Shown here: in pieces, positions 1 to 8,007 of the stretch | Layout of the letters: the number at the start of each line of letters is the position of its first letter | Position numbering within the stretch: position 1 is the stretch's first letter | Assembly (NCBI GenBank): GCA_017504735.1 | Contig: JAFVQP010000007.1 | Coordinates: forward strand, 1 to 14,577 | DNA from: Clostridia bacterium | GTDB taxonomy: Bacteria; Bacillota_A; Clostridia; Christensenellales; Borkfalkiaceae | DNA length: 14,577 nucleotides | Reading direction: 5' to 3' | Notes under the pieces: generated by a model | Told to the model about the DNA's origin: nothing | Seen by the model: the letters and a program-made list of their open reading frames with translations, nothing else | Database searches by the model: none | Position numbers and translations under genes: made by a program

Positions 1-23
1 CTGAAAAAGGTACTTTTAGCCAT
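1..23 (-). CDS. Start of an unidentified gene running off the left edge
   Basis: On the minus strand an ATG at 23-21 opens a frame reading M-A-K-S-T-F-F before the window ends. It is preceded by an AAGGAG ribosome binding site (32-37) eight bases upstream and by a near-perfect promoter (50-78). The signals make a real gene start likely. Seven residues are too few to name a product or family. Confidence 0.6.
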
Positions 24-49
24 AATGCTTTCTCCTTGCTTTTTTATTA

Positions 50-78
50 ATAATAACATAATTCTTGCGCGTTGTCAA
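50..78 (-). promoter_or_regulatory. Sigma-A type promoter of the left-edge minus-strand gene
   Basis: On the minus strand, TTGACA (78-73), a 17-base spacer and TATTAT (55-50) with a TG one base upstream (extended -10). Transcription should start near 43, giving a leader of about 20 bases that contains just the ribosome binding site. A small AGCCC/GGGCT hairpin (78-93) overlaps the upstream edge of the -35; its role is unknown. Confidence 0.8.
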
Positions 79-138
79 GCCCTTTCGCGGGCTGGTGACC
101 ATGTTTTTTGAAAAAGTCGAAATGTTTTTTTGTATCTA

Positions 139-166
139 TTGACAAAAAAAATTTTTGTGATATAAT
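139..166 (+). promoter_or_regulatory. Sigma-A type promoter of the lipoprotein operon
   Basis: TTGACA (139-144), a 16-base spacer and a perfect TATAAT (161-166) with an upstream TG (extended -10). The spacer is almost all A then T (an ACAAAAA/TTTTTGT palindrome at 142-158), which would give curved DNA. Transcription should start near 173, about 34 bases before the first gene. It is the only strong promoter I see upstream of the six-gene run, so it probably drives all of it. Confidence 0.8.
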
Positions 167-206
167 GTATTTGGGAAAATATAAAAATCGGTAAGGAGGG
201 AAAGGT

Positions 207-2975
207 ATGAAAAAGTTATTCATAAAAATTGCGTCGGCAATTTTTGTGCTTGGTATGTCTTTGGGGTTTGCAGGATGTAATTTAAACGCTCTTCTAAATT
301 CTTCTACGGGCGAAAGCACTCAATATTCCACCAGCGAAACGCACGAGCATACGGGCGAGTGGATCGCAAACGAATGGACGCATTATTGGCAATATACCTG
401 CGGTTGCCCCGCACCCGATATTGCGGAATTACATATGGATTACGATGCGAATAACGTTTGCGACGTTTGCGGCTGGGTTTTAACTTCTCCCGATAGTAGT
501 GACGAACCTCACGTGCACGTGTATAAGCAAATTCCTACGGAAAACACGTTATGCGGGCTTGCGAGCTGTAAATATCCTGCGGAATATTATTGCGTGTGCG
601 ATTGTGGGGCGGTGGATACGACGACCACTTTCTATTATGGCGATACGCTTCCGCACGAACCGAGGGCGTATTACGGGTATGATGAAGAAAATCATTATGA
701 AATATGTGACGTTTGCGGTCAGAATCTTGAGCCGACTGCCCATACTTTTGAGGGAGAATGCTGTAATATTTGTAAATACTCCCAAGGGGACAGTTTAGGG
801 TTATCCTTTACCGAAAACGAAGACGGAACGGGTTATTTGGTGAACGGTAAAGGGAGCTTTAATGGGGAAACGCTTAGTATTCCTCGTTATCACAAGGGCT
901 TGCCCGTTGTGGGTATGAGTCCTTATGCCTTCGGGTGGCTGCAGGCAAAGACGGTGAAAATTCACGGTGGTATTCAAGAAATTTGTGGATATGCCTTTTA
1001 TGGGTGTGATGCCGAAACGATTATTTTAGAAGAGGGTATTGAGTATATCGGTGAAAGTGCCTTTTGGCATTGTAGATTTTTACGGCAGTTAACGCTTCCT
1101 ACTACGGTAAAAACGATCGGGGAAGGGGCTTTTTGTTGGAATAATTTAAGGACCTTGGTGATTCCCGAAGGGGTAACCCACATAGGAAAAAGCGCGTTTA
1201 TCGGCAGCTTGCGCCTTTTACACGTGACCCTGCCTTCCACTTTGCAAACGATTGAGCCGTCCGCTTTTGGAAACTGTCCCAAATTGATGGAGGTTAAAAA
1301 TTTATCCTCGTTGGAGCTTGAGTCGGGCGCAAAGGACGTCTTTGGCGAGATTTGTGAAAATGCAAAGCACATTTATAAGGACGGGGACACGAACTATTAC
1401 GTAAACGACGGCGGTTTTGTTTTCTACCGTTACGGCGAAGGCGGCGAAAATATTTTGTTGGATTGCTTGCGTGAAAACCCGAATTTAGTTTTACCCGACG
1501 ATTGCAGGGGCGAGTCGTACACCGTAGGGGAGTCTGCTTTTTATCAGCAGGAATGGATTAAAACGCTTACCTTTGGAAATCAAGTGACGACGGTGGGCGA
1601 GGACGCGTTTTCGCATTGTACCGCCTTGGAAAAGGTGACATTTTCTCCCTCGGTTAAGACGTTACAAAACGGTGCGTTTTACTACAATATTAATTTGGAA
1701 GAAATCAACTTTGCGGAAGGCTTGGAAGGAATATCGCAAAGCGTATTTTACCGTTGTGAAAAGGTGAAAGCTCTGCATCTTCCCGCAAGCCTGAAGAATA
1801 TATTGTACAGTTTTGGCGAAATGAACGCTTTGGAAGAGATTACCGTAGCGGAGGGCAGTCCCTTTTACGTGGAAGGCAACTGTTTGATTTATAAGGACGG
1901 GCACACCCAAGAAAAATCGTTGGTGCTTGGCTGTAAAAACAGCATTATCCCCAACGGAAAGGTGGAAACGATTTTGCGCCGAGCCTTCAATTGTAGTAGC
2001 TTAACTGCTTTAGAAATCCCTGACAGTGTGAAAGAAATTGAAGCAGGGGCTTTTACTGAATGTCCTGCAACGATTTTGGAAAACGGCGTTTGGTACGTGG
2101 ATAATTGGTGTATAGGCTTTGACGGCTCCACGAAGGCGGCGGCAGTTATCAAGGAAGGTACGGTAGGGCTTGCGTCGGCAGGGGAAGGTTGGCTTTTGGG
2201 AAGCAGCTCCTGTATGTCGCTTCGCGATATCGAAAAGGTCGTTTTGCCCAACAGCCTGCAACATATTTCCGACGGGTTCTTTTATGATTGGGACGGTGAA
2301 ATCGTTTGGGGCTCCGCACCTACAATGAAGACCATAGAGGCGTATGCGTTCCAGGGCTATTTGGGGACGGCGTTTACCATTCCTGACAGCGTCGAGGTGA
2401 TTGAAGAATACGCTTTTCACGCTTGTTACGGCTTGCAGGAAATCGTTGTACCCGAAGGGGTGATAGAAATTCAAGAGGGCGCCTTCTATTACTGTACGGA
2501 ACTTAAAAAATTGCATTTGCCTAGTACCTTGGTAAGCCTTGGCGAAGGATTCTACGGAATGGGTGTAATGGAAGAAATTACCGTTCAACACGGGAACGAG
2601 CATTACCAAGTAATGAACGGCTGTTTGGTGGAAATCGTCTCAAAAAAGGCGTTGCTTTTGACGAAGGATGGTACGTTGCCCGATGGGGGGACGGTTGAAA
2701 TTTTACCGTTGTACTTATTGCACAACCGCGAAGAAACCGAGTTGATTATCCCCGAAGGTGTTAAGGAAATCGAAAGTTTCGCCATTTATAAATGTGAAAA
2801 TTTAACCGCTATATATTTACCAAAGAGTATAAAAATTTTGGTGAATCGTTGGATAGAGGACTGTGACAACTTAACGGATATTTACTATGCAGGCACCGAA
2901 GCGGAATGGATTGCTTTGTGGGTGACGAATATCAAAGAGAACGTAACCGTACATTTTTTAGGTGGAGAAAGTTAA
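207..2975 (+). CDS. BspA-type leucine-rich-repeat lipoprotein with Cys/His-rich N-terminal modules
   Basis: A 922-residue secreted lipoprotein. The ATG follows AAGGAGG (193-199) at seven bases. Residues 1-24 are a lipoprotein signal peptide ending F-A-G-C, so Cys24 should be lipidated and the protein held on the outer face of the membrane. Residues ~46-192 hold Cys/His-rich segments (TCGC, CDVCG, CDCG, CNIC with spaced His), suggestive of metal binding. From ~235 to ~890 run about 17 repeats of the BspA/LRR_5 type, each with an A-F-x-x-C-like core followed by L-x-x-[IV]-x-[IL]-P and x-x-I-G. The last ~30 residues (YYAGTEAEW, then TVHF) are the usual ending of this family. Known members act in adhesion or surface binding; the ligand here is unknown. 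It is the first gene of the operon, and its stop lies 31 bases before the next start. Confidence 0.9.
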   Translation: MKKLFIKIASAIFVLGMSLGFAGCNLNALLNSSTGESTQYSTSETHEHTGEWIANEWTHYWQYTCGCPAPDIAELHMDYDANNVCDVCGWVLTSPDSSDEPHVHVYKQIPTENTLCGLASCKYPAEYYCVCDCGAVDTTTTFYYGDTLPHEPRAYYGYDEENHYEICDVCGQNLEPTAHTFEGECCNICKYSQGDSLGLSFTENEDGTGYLVNGKGSFNGETLSIPRYHKGLPVVGMSPYAFGWLQAKTVKIHGGIQEICGYAFYGCDAETIILEEGIEYIGESAFWHCRFLRQLTLPTTVKTIGEGAFCWNNLRTLVIPEGVTHIGKSAFIGSLRLLHVTLPSTLQTIEPSAFGNCPKLMEVKNLSSLELESGAKDVFGEICENAKHIYKDGDTNYYVNDGGFVFYRYGEGGENILLDCLRENPNLVLPDDCRGESYTVGESAFYQQEWIKTLTFGNQVTTVGEDAFSHCTALEKVTFSPSVKTLQNGAFYYNINLEEINFAEGLEGISQSVFYRCEKVKALHLPASLKNILYSFGEMNALEEITVAEGSPFYVEGNCLIYKDGHTQEKSLVLGCKNSIIPNGKVETILRRAFNCSSLTALEIPDSVKEIEAGAFTECPATILENGVWYVDNWCIGFDGSTKAAAVIKEGTVGLASAGEGWLLGSSSCMSLRDIEKVVLPNSLQHISDGFFYDWDGEIVWGSAPTMKTIEAYAFQGYLGTAFTIPDSVEVIEEYAFHACYGLQEIVVPEGVIEIQEGAFYYCTELKKLHLPSTLVSLGEGFYGMGVMEEITVQHGNEHYQVMNGCLVEIVSKKALLLTKDGTLPDGGTVEILPLYLLHNREETELIIPEGVKEIESFAIYKCENLTAIYLPKSIKILVNRWIEDCDNLTDIYYAGTEAEWIALWVTNIKENVTVHFLGGES

Positions 2976-3006
2976 TATAGACCAAAAGTACCATAAGGGG
3001 GCTGTT

Positions 3007-4464
3007 ATGAAAAAGATATTTGCGTTATTTGTAAGTATTTGCGCAACCTTGGTTGCTTGCACCTCGTGCGCAATAGGCGCCAATGTGATTGTTCCCACTT
3101 ATCATTATCACACCGATTACGCAGGGGTGTATATTTTGGTGGATTCGGTGGACAATACGGGCGAAAATGCGCTTTTGCAGGTGGAATGGCACAATGAAAC
3201 GGATTATGAAGTGTCCTACACGATGCCTTATCAAATCGAATATAAAGACGGTGACGAATGGGTAAATATCCAAACCGAAGATTTGAATTATTCGTATGAA
3301 GAAATCACCATCGCTCCGCAAAGTATCACCTTGCAAAGCTATTCGACAGCAGGCTTTGATGTTTCCAAAACGGGCACGTATCGTCTTCGTACAAAATGCA
3401 CAATTTTGACGGACGATGCCCAAGGCTGTGTTTTGTGGGTAGAGTTTGAGGTGAAAAATTCCTTACAGGTAGAAAGCCACAAAGTGACGGCGGAACTGGA
3501 CGATTGGTTGCATGAGGACTTAAAGGCGCGTTATAAGACGGGCGAAAACGTGGTGGTAAAAATATCACTTGCGTACGATATTGGCTTTGCTTTGTATATG
3601 AATGGCAAGGTTTTACAACAAGACCCGTGGGAAAGCGGACGGGATTATTGGCAATACACCTTCACGATGCCAAACGAGGACGTGGTGCTTACCTATAAAA
3701 CGAGTGCAGGTATGTTGGAAAAGCCCTGCGAACACACCTATCAATATAACCGCGATGAAACGGGACATTGGTGGAATTATACCTGCGGTTGTGAAACACC
3801 GTCTAATTTTTCCCAGCATTTTGACGATGATGCCGACGGTAAATGTGATGGTTGCGAATTTGAATTAGAACCTACGGGTGGGACACCCGATATTTTCTAT
3901 GCCGCTTGTTATCCGTCGGAAATTACCTATCAAGGGAAATATTACTATACCGTACAAGGCGTAGGGGTGGCAACCAAAGTTCCTTTGGAAAACGTAGGCG
4001 ACTTGCTTGGGTATATTATTCGCGAAGAAGACGTGGATGCGTTTACACAGGAATATCCCAACGTGGATTATATTATCGACCCCAGCGTTTACGATTATTC
4101 CACAAATAATCGCGTGGCGTTCTACAAGGTAAAGGGTTATGACGATTTAAGCTTTATCTGTGTGCTCGAAGACGGCGAATATCAATTGTTTGAAGAAATA
4201 CAAAACGTTTACAAAGTAACCATCATTGATAAATACAACGAGTTTATTGACAAGCCGAACAGAGAATATTTTGTGCCAGGTATGGTGATTACAATCCATT
4301 GTTACCCGATAATGGATGCCGATTTGGTTATGTATATCAACGGGAAACGCATAGGTATTCAAAAGTCGGTAGAAACAAATGATGGTCGCTATATTTGGGA
4401 ATATTCTATTACAGTACCCGAAGAAGATATTGTGGTGACCTTTGCGATGAGCGGTGGAATGTAA
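3007..4464 (+). CDS. Multi-domain lipoprotein with Ig-like domain, duplicated beta module and Cys/His module
   Basis: 485 residues from ATG 3007, chosen because AAGGGGG (2995-3001) lies five bases upstream and the lipoprotein signal starts there. An in-frame ATG at 2962 lies inside the previous gene and would put 15 polar residues before the signal peptide. The lipobox is L-V-A-C (Cys18); T-S-C (Cys21) is an alternative. Residues ~40-155 look like a bacterial immunoglobulin-like beta domain (inference from YILVDSVDNTG and later strands). A module at ~158-237 recurs at ~404-485, both with a MY[MI]NGK core, a W-x-Y-x-x-T-[MV]-P-x-E-D segment and an ending in G-M. Between them (~240-289) is a Cys/His module (NYTCGCETP, CDGC) closely resembling one in the upstream LRR protein. 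Extracellular; function unknown. Its co-occurrence with the LRR protein suggests a shared surface role. Confidence 0.85.
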   Translation: MKKIFALFVSICATLVACTSCAIGANVIVPTYHYHTDYAGVYILVDSVDNTGENALLQVEWHNETDYEVSYTMPYQIEYKDGDEWVNIQTEDLNYSYEEITIAPQSITLQSYSTAGFDVSKTGTYRLRTKCTILTDDAQGCVLWVEFEVKNSLQVESHKVTAELDDWLHEDLKARYKTGENVVVKISLAYDIGFALYMNGKVLQQDPWESGRDYWQYTFTMPNEDVVLTYKTSAGMLEKPCEHTYQYNRDETGHWWNYTCGCETPSNFSQHFDDDADGKCDGCEFELEPTGGTPDIFYAACYPSEITYQGKYYYTVQGVGVATKVPLENVGDLLGYIIREEDVDAFTQEYPNVDYIIDPSVYDYSTNNRVAFYKVKGYDDLSFICVLEDGEYQLFEEIQNVYKVTIIDKYNEFIDKPNREYFVPGMVITIHCYPIMDADLVMYINGKRIGIQKSVETNDGRYIWEYSITVPEEDIVVTFAMSGGM

Positions 4465-4471
4465 ACTTGAA

Positions 4472-4481
4472 GGGGGGGGGG
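4472..4481 (+). promoter_or_regulatory. Run of ten G forming the ribosome binding site of the third lipoprotein gene
   Basis: The sequence between the stop at 4464 and the GTG at 4489 is GAA, ten consecutive G, then ATAAAC. The G run is the only Shine-Dalgarno-like sequence, so it must act as the ribosome binding site or overlap it. A homopolymer this long is prone to slippage in replication and also to sequencing error. A change in its length would alter ribosome binding, not the reading frame. Confidence 0.6.
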
Positions 4482-4488
4482 ATAAACG

Positions 4489-5670
4489 GTGAAGAAAATA
4501 ATAGCATTATTCTTGGCGATTTTTACCTGCTTTTGTTTTGCAGGGTGCGCTGGGCCTAAAGTAGAACACGTATATGCTCCAAGTGAATTATATGCGGTTG
4601 TGGAAGACAACCTCGGCAACGAATATACAATCGACATATCTCGCGAAGAAGGGAAGACGGAAAAAAAGATAGACTATGATATAGAATATCTTGCGCGAAA
4701 CAATACGCAGGTGTATTTGCACCTGAAAGGGATTTATAAAAGCGACGGCACGCCGCTTCAAGAAGAATTGTATCAACAGTCAAGCTTTGACGATACCGAC
4801 AACGTGCACCTTGCCTTTGTCGGTACGTATGAAATGCCGAAATCGTGTGCGATTTACTATTTGGCAAACGGATCTAAGCAAAATGATTACGAGGTAAAAT
4901 TCCGCTTTAATATTACGGTAAAAGCGGACAAAACCCTGCATAAGTACGTGACGATACCCGATGCGGAAATCCCTTATGATTATTTTGCGTGTGAAATGCA
5001 AGAAATCAGCGCGGATACCTATGATTTGACGGCATCTCGGGATGTATTGGCAGGGGTAAATAACACCGACGATTACGAAAGAGGCTATTTAAGCCAATGT
5101 TTTTCTTCCGATAGCGCGGATGCTGAACGGTTGAACTATTCCAGTCAGATTTACAAACAGCAAACCAAAGAGGATATTGTATGGCAAACGGAGATGCTTC
5201 ATTCCGTTGATCTGAATGCGAAATATTCTTGGGAAACTTATCAATATACGCAAATCAAAGGGAAAGACCCGCACGAATTAAATCCTGCATACGGCTTAAA
5301 CGAAACGGACGGCATTTTTAGCGCAGGTACACATAAACAAGGTGGATATTCCGATTGTATAGATTTGCCTTTTGAGTTGGAAGTGGTAAAAGAAGGGACG
5401 GATTTAACCTATAAGGCTGGGACAAAGGACGGGTATTTATATTTGTCTATTTCGGGGATTTTGCAAAACTTTTGGTATCCTCGCCCGACGATTATCACCG
5501 CTACATATAAAATAGAGGACAACAAAATTGTTGCGTGGCTGTTTGAAAAAACGGACGTTGCTGCGGACGAATACGGTTACTGGACGACAGCCCATTACTG
5601 TATTCCTTTGAGTGGTGATATTGAGCTTTTAGATGAGGCGGTTTTAGACGAACTTTGCGCGTTGTATTAA
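4489..5670 (+). CDS. Lipoprotein of unknown function (393 residues)
   Basis: Starts at GTG 4489, seven bases after the ten-G run. No in-frame ATG gives a signal peptide, so the GTG is well supported. Residues 1-20 are a lipoprotein signal peptide with the ending C-F-C-F-A-G-C, identical to that of the 255-residue lipoprotein later in the operon. The mature part is acidic and rich in Tyr and Thr, with alternating patterns that suggest a mostly beta extracellular fold. I recognise no catalytic motif and no family. The stop lies 13 bases before the metallophosphoesterase start, so the two are co-transcribed. A role at the cell surface together with its neighbours is inference. Confidence 0.85.
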   Translation: MKKIIALFLAIFTCFCFAGCAGPKVEHVYAPSELYAVVEDNLGNEYTIDISREEGKTEKKIDYDIEYLARNNTQVYLHLKGIYKSDGTPLQEELYQQSSFDDTDNVHLAFVGTYEMPKSCAIYYLANGSKQNDYEVKFRFNITVKADKTLHKYVTIPDAEIPYDYFACEMQEISADTYDLTASRDVLAGVNNTDDYERGYLSQCFSSDSADAERLNYSSQIYKQQTKEDIVWQTEMLHSVDLNAKYSWETYQYTQIKGKDPHELNPAYGLNETDGIFSAGTHKQGGYSDCIDLPFELEVVKEGTDLTYKAGTKDGYLYLSISGILQNFWYPRPTIITATYKIEDNKIVAWLFEKTDVAADEYGYWTTAHYCIPLSGDIELLDEAVLDELCALY

Positions 5671-5683
5671 GGAAGGAAAATAA

Positions 5684-6535
5684 ATGAAAAAATGGTTTTG
5701 GCTTGTCTTGTCGGCAGTGTGCGCCGTTTGTGCGGTTGCAGTTGTCGGCAGTTTGGAAAATCAAGCGTTGCAATTCAATACTTATACGCTGTCAAGCCAA
5801 AAACTTCCCACATCGTTCGACGGTTTTCGTATTGTACAAGTTTCCGATTTGCACAATGCGGAAATAGGCGAGGGGAACGAAAAACTCCTGACAACTTTAC
5901 AAGACGCACAACCAAATATCATCGTCCTTACGGGAGATTTGATTGATTCGCGCAAGACCAAGGTGGACGTGGCGTTGGAGTTTGCGGAGCAGGCTATGCA
6001 AATCGCGCCCTGCTATTACGTGACGGGCAATCACGAGGCGAGGGTGACGGAATATAGCGAGCAGAAAAAGGGTTTAACCGCGTTGGGCGTAGTCGTTTTA
6101 GAGGATACCCACACGAAAGTGGAGCTTGACGGAGAAAGCATTACCCTTTTAGGGGTAAACGACCCAAGTTTCCAAACGGATTACTTGTTGGGGGATGCGG
6201 AAACGGTGATGCGTAGTACGCTGATGCGCTTAACGGACGAAACGGACGGGTTTACCGTTTTACTTTCCCATCGACCCGAATTGTTTGATATATACGTGGA
6301 GTTTGGCATTGACCTTGTTTTTAGCGGTCACGCGCACGGCGGTCAATTCCGTTTGCCCTTTATCGGCGGTGTGTTCGCACCCAACCAAGGCTTTTTCCCG
6401 AAATACGATGGGGGAATGTTTACCCAAGATGCCACTTGTATGCTTGTCAGCCGTGGGGTTGGAAACAGTATAATCCCATTTCGTATTAATAACAAGCCCG
6501 AAGTTACTTTAATAGAACTCACAAAGGAGAGATAA
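5684..6535 (+). CDS. Membrane-anchored calcineurin-like metallophosphoesterase (YaeI/YkuE type)
   Basis: A 283-residue phosphoesterase with the full two-metal site of the family: D55-x-H57, G84-D85-x-x-D88, G115-N116-H117-E118, S195-H196 and G215-H216-A217-H218. These bind two divalent metals that activate water for phosphoester hydrolysis. Residues 4-22 are one hydrophobic segment without a lipobox, so the enzyme is probably tethered with its domain outside. The closest named relatives by motif order are YaeI and YkuE; some relatives act on lipids or nucleotide-lipid diphosphates (LpxG, on UDP-2,3-diacylglucosamine). No lipid A pathway is expected here, so the substrate is open. The ATG follows GGAAGG (5671-5676). 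It is the only recognisable enzyme in an operon of lipoproteins; the next gene starts three bases after its stop. Length is normal for the family. Confidence 0.92.
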   Translation: MKKWFWLVLSAVCAVCAVAVVGSLENQALQFNTYTLSSQKLPTSFDGFRIVQVSDLHNAEIGEGNEKLLTTLQDAQPNIIVLTGDLIDSRKTKVDVALEFAEQAMQIAPCYYVTGNHEARVTEYSEQKKGLTALGVVVLEDTHTKVELDGESITLLGVNDPSFQTDYLLGDAETVMRSTLMRLTDETDGFTVLLSHRPELFDIYVEFGIDLVFSGHAHGGQFRLPFIGGVFAPNQGFFPKYDGGMFTQDATCMLVSRGVGNSIIPFRINNKPEVTLIELTKER

Positions 6536-6538
6536 ACC

Positions 6539-7306
6539 ATGAAAAAGATACTTAGCGTATTGTTAGCGGTGGCGATGTGTTTTTGCTTTGCTGGGTGTAA
6601 TGCAATTAACCAGTTGCTGAACGAAATTTTAAGATGGGGTGCAACCGTTCCGCCTTCCTATGCGCCTTGTACAACCTACTATGGGGTAGTACAAAAACAG
6701 GAAGAGGGCGACGGACTGTTTGTGTATATCGACGGCGTTGGGCTGTGCGACATTCCTACCTATGAAAAGAATACGGTAAAGGTGGCGGAAGGAGATGTAC
6801 TCGTGATAGACTTCTACACCGATGAGGTGGCGATTATGGAATGTTACCCTGCGCGCTTTGCCTTGTCTGCCGATTATATGGCGGTGGTGGAATTTAATTT
6901 TTCCTTGACTTGGGGTACGTTTGGGATTAGCTCTTACGACAGTAAAACGGGTAAACTTGTAAAAACGAAAGATGCGCCTACGCCCGAAAATTATATCACA
7001 ACTCATATTTTGACGGCACAAGAAAAGATAGCGATATTTAAAATTCTTCAAGCGTTAGAGATGGATTCTTATCCCGACGAATACAATCCCACGGAAGGAA
7101 TAGGTTCGGACCCCTATCAAGAACTGATTTTAAGCGCGCAGTTGGATAGGCTCACGAAAACGATTACAGCGGAGCAAGTTGCGCTTGGCGACGCGACCAG
7201 TCCAAAGGGACAAAAATTTATGGACGCGTGTGATGCCATCGCGGACGTTTTAGAAAACACGGAAGAATGGAAGGCTCTTCCCGATTTCCCGTATTTGTAT
7301 GATTAA
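6539..7306 (+). CDS. Lipoprotein of unknown function (255 residues)
   Basis: ATG 6539 follows AAAGGAGA (6523-6530), which lies inside the end of the phosphoesterase gene, so the two are tightly coupled. Residues 1-20 are a lipoprotein signal ending C-F-C-F-A-G-C; Cys20 is the expected lipid anchor. Residues ~45-105 hold a short beta-rich stretch (YYGVVQKQ, VYIDGVGLCDIP, GDVLVIDFYT) that could be a small barrel. The C-terminal half (~120-255) looks more helical and ends TEEWKALPDFPYLYD. I recognise no enzyme motif. Its signal peptide is nearly the same as that of the 393-residue lipoprotein, which suggests common descent of the signal or shared export preference. Confidence 0.87.
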   Translation: MKKILSVLLAVAMCFCFAGCNAINQLLNEILRWGATVPPSYAPCTTYYGVVQKQEEGDGLFVYIDGVGLCDIPTYEKNTVKVAEGDVLVIDFYTDEVAIMECYPARFALSADYMAVVEFNFSLTWGTFGISSYDSKTGKLVKTKDAPTPENYITTHILTAQEKIAIFKILQALEMDSYPDEYNPTEGIGSDPYQELILSAQLDRLTKTITAEQVALGDATSPKGQKFMDACDAIADVLENTEEWKALPDFPYLYD

Positions 7307-7317
7307 GGAGATTGGTT

Positions 7318-7941
7318 ATGAAAAGAATACTGTCGTTTATTTTGACGATAATATGTTTTATCGGAATAGGAGGGGGGATATCTGCTTGCTCTGCGACACA
7401 TCGTGTAACGGCGGAAGAGTACGAAAAAGCCTTTTCGGATGAGGCGATGTTAAATTTAACCATTTGCATAAGAGGTCCTTACTGGGAAAGGGATCAAAAG
7501 CAACAATATTATTATAGGAACGGCGATACGTTTGCATTGTGTCTTTATAAAGATGAAATGCAATATTATGGACAGTATTATACGGAAAAAGATGGCGAAG
7601 AGGCATACTATTTGTATGGAAGCGAATATCTAAAAGATTTTACGAAGGAGTTTGCGTTTTGGCGTAAATCTGAGATTCCGTTGCCCGAAAATTCGTATTT
7701 GCATAAGGCGGAGTTTGTTCGCTTATACGAAAGAGATTTTCACTTGTTAGAATATGATAGAACAACGAAAGCTTATCAGTTCGAGTTTACTGCGCAGGGC
7801 TATACGTATCTTTATTCCTATTATTTCACAAATAAACAGCTGACGAAGTTTGAGATAAGTACACCAAGGGATGAGGCGTATCAATTGACTTGGGAATTTT
7901 ATAATTACAACACGACAACAATTCCTGTACAAGTTGAATAA
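7318..7941 (+). CDS. Small lipoprotein of unknown function (207 residues)
   Basis: Start set at ATG 7318, seven bases after AAGGAG (7305-7310), which overlaps the previous stop codon. A TTG at 7312 in the same frame is too close to that site. Residues 1-24 form a lipoprotein signal with lipobox I-S-A-C (Cys24). The mature part is very rich in Tyr and charged residues, with short alternating strands such as QFEFTAQGYTYLYSYYF, suggesting a beta-sheet protein like those that trap a small hydrophobic ligand; that is only a structural guess. It is the last gene of the operon, followed after 14 bases by a strong terminator. It is more AT-rich than its neighbours by eye. Confidence 0.85.
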   Translation: MKRILSFILTIICFIGIGGGISACSATHRVTAEEYEKAFSDEAMLNLTICIRGPYWERDQKQQYYYRNGDTFALCLYKDEMQYYGQYYTEKDGEEAYYLYGSEYLKDFTKEFAFWRKSEIPLPENSYLHKAEFVRLYERDFHLLEYDRTTKAYQFEFTAQGYTYLYSYYFTNKQLTKFEISTPRDEAYQLTWEFYNYNTTTIPVQVE

Positions 7942-7955
7942 ACTGAAATATAAAC

Positions 7956-7999
7956 AACCGCCCTGCAAGGGAAATCCCTTGCAGGGCGGTTTTAATTTT
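7956..7999. terminator. Bidirectional intrinsic terminator between the lipoprotein operon and leuS
   Basis: A perfect 16-bp stem, AACCGCCCTGCAAGGG (7956-7971) with its complement (7976-7991), and a four-base AAAT loop. On the plus strand the stem runs into TTTTAATTTTA (7989-7999); on the minus strand GGTTGTTTATATTT follows. It sits between convergent genes, 14 bases after the last lipoprotein and 17 bases after the leuS stop, so it can serve both. Confidence 0.95.
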
Positions 8000-8007
8000 A
8001 CCTTAAA

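Noticed and set aside
142..158. A/T palindrome as an operator in the first operon's promoter
   Set aside because: It is a plain A-tract meeting a T-tract; base composition explains it and no second copy supports a binding site.
2010..2609. 199-codon open frame on the minus strand
   Set aside because: Antisense to the repeat region of the LRR lipoprotein; no ribosome binding site, and the pattern follows the repeats of the real gene.
2962..3006. Upstream ATG for the second lipoprotein
   Set aside because: It would place 15 polar residues in front of the signal peptide, and AAGGGGG sits correctly for ATG 3007.
7372..7377. Six-G run in the signal peptide of the 207-residue lipoprotein as a frameshift switch
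   Set aside because: Six G is short for slippage, the frame is intact, and the glycines it encodes fit the signal peptide.
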